Positions 7,098 through 10,696 of a stretch of DNA of 10,696 nucleotides are shown piece by piece. The DNA is taken from positions 1-10,696 of the forward strand of contig WFXT01000040.1 in the NCBI GenBank assembly GCA_015490475.1, given 5' to 3'. The stretch's first letter is position 1. Each line of letters begins with the position of its first letter. The translations under genes were made by a program, and so were the position numbers. The DNA is from Bacteroidota bacterium (lineage in GTDB: Bacteria > Bacteroidota > Bacteroidia > JAADEI01). Below the pieces are notes generated by a model. It searched no databases. It had not been told where the DNA came from and saw only the letters and a program-made list of their open reading frames with translations.

Positions 7098-8255
7098 ATG
7101 TTTCCAACTTTAGGACATTTACTTAGTTACATTTTTGGCACAGAGATAAACCTTCCTTTGCCTACGTTCGGCTTCATGGTAGTTATAGCTATCCTGTCCG
7201 CTATACTATGGACTATTTATGAGTTCAAACGTCTGGAAAGAAAGGGGATTTTAAAGCCAAGACCAGTTAAACAGGTTGTAGGGCAGGGTCCTCAACTAAT
7301 TGACTTCCTTTTGTGGGCTCTGTTTGGCTTCTTTATTGGTTTTAAGATAGTGCCCATAATCAAAAGGCCAGAAATTCTGGAGATCGGTCCTGCTCAATTC
7401 ATATTCTCTGGCTATGGAGACTGGCTGTATGGAATTATAGGTGCTTTAATAACTGGAGGTTATTATTTCTGGAAGGCAACCAAGGAGAAATTGGATAAGC
7501 CCAAGGAAGTAACAATAATGAGGTATCCGCATGAGGAAGTTTCTGATATGGCAGTGTGGGCAGTGGTAGCTGGAATTATAGGAGCAAAACTTTTTCATAA
7601 TCTTGAATATTGGGAAGATTTTATTGCGGACCCTGTTGGAAACCTGTTATCTATCGGAGGATTCACCTTCTATGGCGGCTTGCTGTTTGGATCAGTGGCA
7701 GTAATATACTACATTAGGAAAAGAAACTGGCCTTTCTGGCAAGTTGCCGATGCCATAGCACCATCTATTGCTCTGGCATATGGCGTGGGACGAATAGGAT
7801 GTCAGCTGGCTGGAGATGGCGATTGGGGAATAGTGAATAAAATGCCTAAGCCGGATTGGTTAAGCTGGCTTCCTGATTGGATGTGGGCTTTCACATATCC
7901 ACATAATGTTATCAATGCTGGAGTTGAAATTCCCGGATGCACAGGGCTATATTGCAGGGAATTACCAGAACCAGTGTTCCCAACGCCTTTTTATGAAACT
8001 ATAATGGCTCTCATCATATTTGCGATTCTTGTGTTAATCTCGCGCAAATTTTCTCTTAAACCGGGAACAATATTAGGTTTATTTCTGGTTTTGATGGGCA
8101 TTGAAAGATGGCTGATAGAAAAGATTCGTGTTAATAGGGTTTACGAATCAATAGGAATGACGCAGGCTGAATTAATATCTCTCATAATGATAGCTGGGGG
8201 CATAGTCTTAATCTGGTATGTGCACAAAAATGTCAAAAGTCATGCGCATAGTTAG
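7098..8255 (+). CDS. lgt: Prolipoprotein diacylglyceryl transferase
   Basis: Inner-membrane enzyme of 385 residues that moves diacylglycerol from phosphatidylglycerol to the lipobox cysteine of prelipoproteins, the first step of lipoprotein maturation. About seven hydrophobic segments are visible. The Lgt signature is GRIGCQLAGDGDWG (231-244), whose arginine matches the essential E. coli R143. FTFYGGLLFG (189-198) aligns with the E. coli FHGG loop but has Tyr192 where E. coli has His103. PTPFYE (295-300) and ERWLIEKIRVNR (336-347) match the periplasmic and second arginine motifs. It is about 90 residues longer than E. coli Lgt, with extra sequence before the core and at about 245-290, as I recall for Bacteroidota Lgt. 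It begins 7 nt after the synthetase and overlaps panC by 14 nt. Confidence 0.95.
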   Translation: MFPTLGHLLSYIFGTEINLPLPTFGFMVVIAILSAILWTIYEFKRLERKGILKPRPVKQVVGQGPQLIDFLLWALFGFFIGFKIVPIIKRPEILEIGPAQFIFSGYGDWLYGIIGALITGGYYFWKATKEKLDKPKEVTIMRYPHEEVSDMAVWAVVAGIIGAKLFHNLEYWEDFIADPVGNLLSIGGFTFYGGLLFGSVAVIYYIRKRNWPFWQVADAIAPSIALAYGVGRIGCQLAGDGDWGIVNKMPKPDWLSWLPDWMWAFTYPHNVINAGVEIPGCTGLYCRELPEPVFPTPFYETIMALIIFAILVLISRKFSLKPGTILGLFLVLMGIERWLIEKIRVNRVYESIGMTQAELISLIMIAGGIVLIWYVHKNVKSHAHS

Positions 8256-9090
8256 AACAATAGAAGAATTGAAAAGATGGAGACGAAGCATTGAGGATAA
8301 TGTTGGATTTGTCCCTACTATGGGTGCTCTTCACGAAGGGCACCTTTCCCTTGTCCGGTGCAGTAAAAAAGAAAATCCTTACACAGTAGTAAGCATATTT
8401 GTCAATCCTACGCAATTTGATGACCCAGAGGATCTCAGGAATTATCCAAGAACATTGGAAAGGGACATTAAGCTGCTAGAACAGGAAGGCATTGACTTAT
8501 TGTTTGCACCATCTGTTGAGGAGATGTATCCAGAAGGTTTTGATGACAGCGATGCTCACTATGATTTCGGTTATTTAGAAAGAGTTCTGGAGGGAGCCCA
8601 TAGGCCCGGACATTTTAAAGGAGTGGCTCAAATAGTAGCGAAATTGCTAAGGGCTGTGGAACCCGATGTTTTATATCTGGGACAAAAAGATTATCAACAG
8701 GTTCTTATAATTAAGGCACTTATTAGGAAACTCAACATGCCTGTTAAGGTGGTTATGTGCCCTACAGTTAGGGAAGCCGATGGACTGGCTATGTCAAGCA
8801 GAAATGTTAGACTTTCCAGGCAGCAGAGGGAAAGTGCCCTTGCACTTTATCGTGCACTTATGAGAGCAAAAGAAATTTATGAGAAGGGGGGTAGTGTTTT
8901 GGAAGCAAAGCATGAGGCAATGAAGATTCTTGATAATGCGCCACTTATAAAGAAGATAGACTATTTTGAAATTGCTGATGCTGAAACATTGAAACCAGTC
9001 AGTGATTGGAACGAAGCTGATAGGGTGATAGCACTTGTGGCTGTTCGTATGGAAGGTGTGCGGTTGATTGACAATATGTTTATAAAGTAA
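8242..9090 (+). CDS. panC: Pantothenate synthetase
   Basis: Cytoplasmic enzyme that condenses pantoate with beta-alanine using ATP, the last step of pantothenate synthesis for CoA. From the ATG at 8242 the protein is 282 residues, close to E. coli PanC. Motifs are complete: VPTMGALHEGHLSLV (24-38) with the HIGH-like HEGH (31-34), SIFVNPTQF (51-59), EGAHRPGHFKGVAQ (117-130), YLGQKDYQQ (145-153), and PTVREADGLAMSSRN (174-188) with the KMSKS-like SSRN. In-frame ATGs at 8218 and 8230 would add 8 or 4 residues (MCTKMSKV) not expected in PanC, so 8242 is preferred. That gives a 14-nt overlap with lgt and likely translational coupling. No panB or panD lies in the window. Confidence 0.95.
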   Translation: MRIVRTIEELKRWRRSIEDNVGFVPTMGALHEGHLSLVRCSKKENPYTVVSIFVNPTQFDDPEDLRNYPRTLERDIKLLEQEGIDLLFAPSVEEMYPEGFDDSDAHYDFGYLERVLEGAHRPGHFKGVAQIVAKLLRAVEPDVLYLGQKDYQQVLIIKALIRKLNMPVKVVMCPTVREADGLAMSSRNVRLSRQQRESALALYRALMRAKEIYEKGGSVLEAKHEAMKILDNAPLIKKIDYFEIADAETLKPVSDWNEADRVIALVAVRMEGVRLIDNMFIK

Positions 9091-9098
9091 AATCGGGT

Positions 9099-9106
9099 TA
9101 GGTTTG
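9099..9106 (+). promoter_or_regulatory. Possible -7 box before the first small membrane protein
   Basis: TAGGTTTG matches TAnnTTTG and ends 4 nt before the ATG at 9111, implying an almost leaderless transcript. It sits in the 20-bp gap after panC. A weak T-rich -33 candidate (TTT, 9079-9081) lies 17 nt upstream. Read-through from panC is equally plausible. Confidence 0.35.
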
Positions 9107-9110
9107 CAAT

Positions 9111-9635
9111 ATGTTTAGACGAGCTGTGTTGTGGCATTTGATAGGTTCTTTAGTAACAGTTTCTATCATCGCAGTTGCTTTATTGATAATTGAATTAGGT
9201 AATCTGACAGGAGGGAATCTTATGCAGCATGTTTTACTTATCGTTGTTGCAATAACGATTTTTACTATGAGCATGACTGTGTATCTTGTCAGAGAGAGAA
9301 TTTTAGGTGGATATGCCCGTTGGGAACACTTGTGGAAACATGCTATTCTCAATCTGTTTCTAACTTCTGTCTTAACAACAGGAATGTTTATTAGCGCTTT
9401 TAATGGACCGTTAAATCACTGGTTAGAAAAGCAAATTCAGTGGATGAAGCGAGAAATTGAGGAAAAGATTGATGATTCAGAACAACAAAAGCAACAACTG
9501 GAGTTCACCTTGCGAATGATGAAGCCCGTGCCTGCCGCCCTTTCTATTGGAATGTGGCAAATAGTAACAGGTTTTTCGGCGTCCATAGTGATTGCTGCTC
9601 TGTGGCGAAAGCTTCCCGAAGAAGACGAAATATAA
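9111..9635 (+). CDS. Four-helix membrane protein, DUF4199-like
   Basis: A 174-residue inner-membrane protein of unknown function. Hydrophobic segments lie at about 8-29, 38-60, 77-97 and 141-164. Between the third and fourth is a charged, Glu/Lys/Gln-rich helix (about 101-138, with EKQIQWMKREIEEK) that may form a coiled coil. This layout, three helices then a charged amphipathic stretch then a last helix followed by a short acidic tail, fits DUF4199, a family common in Bacteroidota. The primary sequence match is by impression only. It follows panC by 20 nt and precedes another small membrane protein by 5 nt, so the pair is probably co-expressed. Confidence 0.75.
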   Translation: MFRRAVLWHLIGSLVTVSIIAVALLIIELGNLTGGNLMQHVLLIVVAITIFTMSMTVYLVRERILGGYARWEHLWKHAILNLFLTSVLTTGMFISAFNGPLNHWLEKQIQWMKREIEEKIDDSEQQKQQLEFTLRMMKPVPAALSIGMWQIVTGFSASIVIAALWRKLPEEDEI

Positions 9636-9640
9636 CTTCA

Positions 9641-10114
9641 ATGCTGAGGATTTTACTGTTCATGATCGGAGGAATTATTATTAATGCTGGGTTTGAATTT
9701 TGGCTTGTGAAAAGTGGACTCTGGCTATGGCGATGGAGTCCCGACCTGTCCATGGCTGTCTGGTTCATTTCAATATGTTTGCTGCTTATGACCTTGGAGA
9801 CAACACAAAAAAGATGGATAATTGGAGGTGTTTATTCAACTGTAGGGGGAATAATCCTTGCTCTTTTTGTTTATTGGCTCTATGCCTTTGAGTATCCTGA
9901 AACTTTTGATGGATATGTTATGCAACATGTGAATAGCTATTTGTTTCCTGATTTGCAGTTGATGGAACCTGAAAACCTACGTTCCTTATTGAGACCATAT
10001 TGGTTTGGACTCGCTTATCCCACTTTTAATTTTGTAATCTATTTACTTACAGGACTTATTTTTTCTTGGATTTGCGGCATTTTAATACCTGAACCTGATG
10101 GATTTAGGAGATAA
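9641..10114 (+). CDS. Hypothetical four-helix membrane protein
   Basis: I do not recognise the family of this 157-residue protein. Hydrophobic segments lie at about 3-22, 38-55, 61-82 and 126-149. It is rich in Trp and Tyr, with clusters such as SGLWLWRWSP (25-34) and ALFVYWLYAF (74-83). A soluble loop of about 40 residues (84-125) separates helices 3 and 4, and the C-terminus is short and charged (EPDGFRR). The ATG at 9641 is chosen because it opens directly with a hydrophobic helix and lies 5 nt after the upstream stop. The frame stays open further upstream to an ATG at 9554, but those 29 residues are polar and overlap the previous gene. It is probably the last gene of the lgt-panC transcript. 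Confidence 0.75.
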   Translation: MLRILLFMIGGIIINAGFEFWLVKSGLWLWRWSPDLSMAVWFISICLLLMTLETTQKRWIIGGVYSTVGGIILALFVYWLYAFEYPETFDGYVMQHVNSYLFPDLQLMEPENLRSLLRPYWFGLAYPTFNFVIYLLTGLIFSWICGILIPEPDGFRR

Positions 10115-10168
10115 AGTAATGCTTCTCATCTTATGACGTAATAATATGTCCATTTTTTAAAAACTTAT

Positions 10169-10176
10169 TATCTTTA
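10169..10176 (+). promoter_or_regulatory. Possible -7 box for the lipoprotein gene
   Basis: TATCTTTA differs from TAnnTTTG only at the last base and lies 14 nt before the ATG at 10191, in a 76-bp AT-rich gap after the membrane protein gene. No clear -33 element and no strong terminator hairpin were found in the gap. Confidence 0.4.
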
Positions 10177-10190
10177 CACCGTAAAATAAG

Positions 10191-10696
10191 ATGGCAATGA
10201 ATAAGAAGATGCTGATAATAGGGGCAATAGTGATAGGATCTGTGCTTGTTTCAAGCTGTAATAAAACCAAGCGTCGCATTATTGGAACATGGGAATCTAC
10301 AGATAATAAAATAGATGGAAAGAACGAATTGGTTGCTTCAGACACCTATCTTGATCCCAATTGTGGAAATTTGAGTGCTACTTTAAAAATGAGAGCTGAC
10401 AAAGTGACATTAACTATTAAAAAAGATGAATCCTACACTATGGAAACAAGGTTTACGGGCAGCGTAAACATCACTTCTGATTTTTGTGGCACTGGTTCCA
10501 GCAGTATTGATTCTTTCGCAACAGAGCAGGGTACATGGTCGTTGGTGGATAAAACCAAGATACTATTCCAACCTAAGGATGCTAAGAGCTATGAATGTGA
10601 AATAGTTGAAGTGACAAAGTCTAAACTTCAACTAAAATGTCCTTGCGTTGAGGACTGTTCATTTGATATTCTTGGAGACAATGATATTGATTATAC
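10191..10696 (+). CDS. Cysteine-rich lipocalin-like lipoprotein (3' end outside window)
   Basis: The frame is open from ATG 10191 to the window edge (168 codons), so the protein is incomplete. It starts with a lipoprotein signal peptide: NKK, a hydrophobic core (LIIGAIVIGSVLV) and lipobox VSSC with Cys23 as the lipid-attachment site, a likely substrate of the Lgt encoded upstream. The mature part opens with a short basic stretch and IIGTWES (30-36), the G-x-W start typical of lipocalin-like domains in Bacteroidota. Beta-strand-like alternation follows, including a second GTWSL (114-118). Six further cysteines (58, 99, 136, 150, 152, 156) are present, three of them in CPCVEDC (150-156), suggesting disulfides or metal binding. 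ATG 10197 is an alternative start. The ligand is unknown. Confidence 0.85.
   Translation, partial: MAMNKKMLIIGAIVIGSVLVSSCNKTKRRIIGTWESTDNKIDGKNELVASDTYLDPNCGNLSATLKMRADKVTLTIKKDESYTMETRFTGSVNITSDFCGTGSSSIDSFATEQGTWSLVDKTKILFQPKDAKSYECEIVEVTKSKLQLKCPCVEDCSFDILGDNDIDY

Noticed and set aside
8218..8241. Earlier panC start at 8218 or 8230
   Set aside because: It would add MCTKMSKV or MSKV ahead of MRIVRTIEEL, where PanC proteins normally begin; 8242 gives the usual family length.
9554..9640. Upstream extension of the hypothetical membrane protein to ATG 9554
   Set aside because: The extra 29 residues are polar and Arg-rich, and overlap the previous gene. The ATG at 9641 starts directly at a hydrophobic helix 5 nt after the upstream stop.
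10115..10168. Terminator between the last membrane protein and the lipoprotein gene
   Set aside because: The T6A5 stretch near 10153-10163 is self-complementary but has no GC-rich stem or loop, so it is not a convincing intrinsic terminator.

Overview
The window looks like an ordinary chromosomal segment from a member of the Bacteroidota. Three things support this: the gene order parA-parB-DUF5683, which is characteristic of that phylum; repeated TAnnTTTG promoter boxes (the Bacteroidota -7 element) ahead of several genes; and the general absence of strong Shine-Dalgarno sequences. Moderate-to-low GC and a long, Bacteroidota-style Lgt fit as well. I cannot name a genus from sequence alone. 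No rRNA, tRNA, CRISPR array, insertion sequence or phage gene was seen.

Layout. Positions 69-2675 (minus strand) hold one large single-chain restriction-modification enzyme: an N-terminal PD-(D/E)XK nuclease, an N6-adenine methyltransferase with NPPY, and a C-terminal specificity region. It appears to stop before the tail usual in its relatives. A 161-bp divergent promoter region (2676-2836) separates it from a plus-strand run that fills the rest of the window. That run starts with parA (2837-3631) and parB (3628-4491), coupled by an ATGA overlap. A small secreted or membrane DUF5683 protein (about 4445-4930) follows, and its signal peptide is encoded inside the 3' end of parB. Next come a 703-residue acyl-CoA synthetase of the plant AAE17/AAE18 type (4979-7090), lgt (7098-8255), panC (8242-9090), two small polytopic membrane proteins (9111-9635 and 9641-10114), and the 5' part of a cysteine-rich lipocalin-like lipoprotein (from 10191) cut by the window edge.

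How the genes relate. ParA and ParB are the chromosome-partition pair. Lgt attaches diacylglycerol to lipoprotein cysteines, and the last gene encodes a probable substrate. PanC makes pantothenate, the CoA precursor, while the synthetase two genes upstream consumes CoA; this may be coincidental operon packing. The tight spacing from the synthetase through panC (7-bp gap, then a 14-bp overlap) suggests one transcript, with a possible internal promoter before the first membrane protein. The most notable points are the apparently truncated R-M enzyme beside the partition locus, the parB/DUF5683 dual coding, the AAE17/18-type synthetase in a bacterial housekeeping operon, and promoter boxes so close to start codons that transcripts would be nearly leaderless. 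I found no convincing new multi-gene system.
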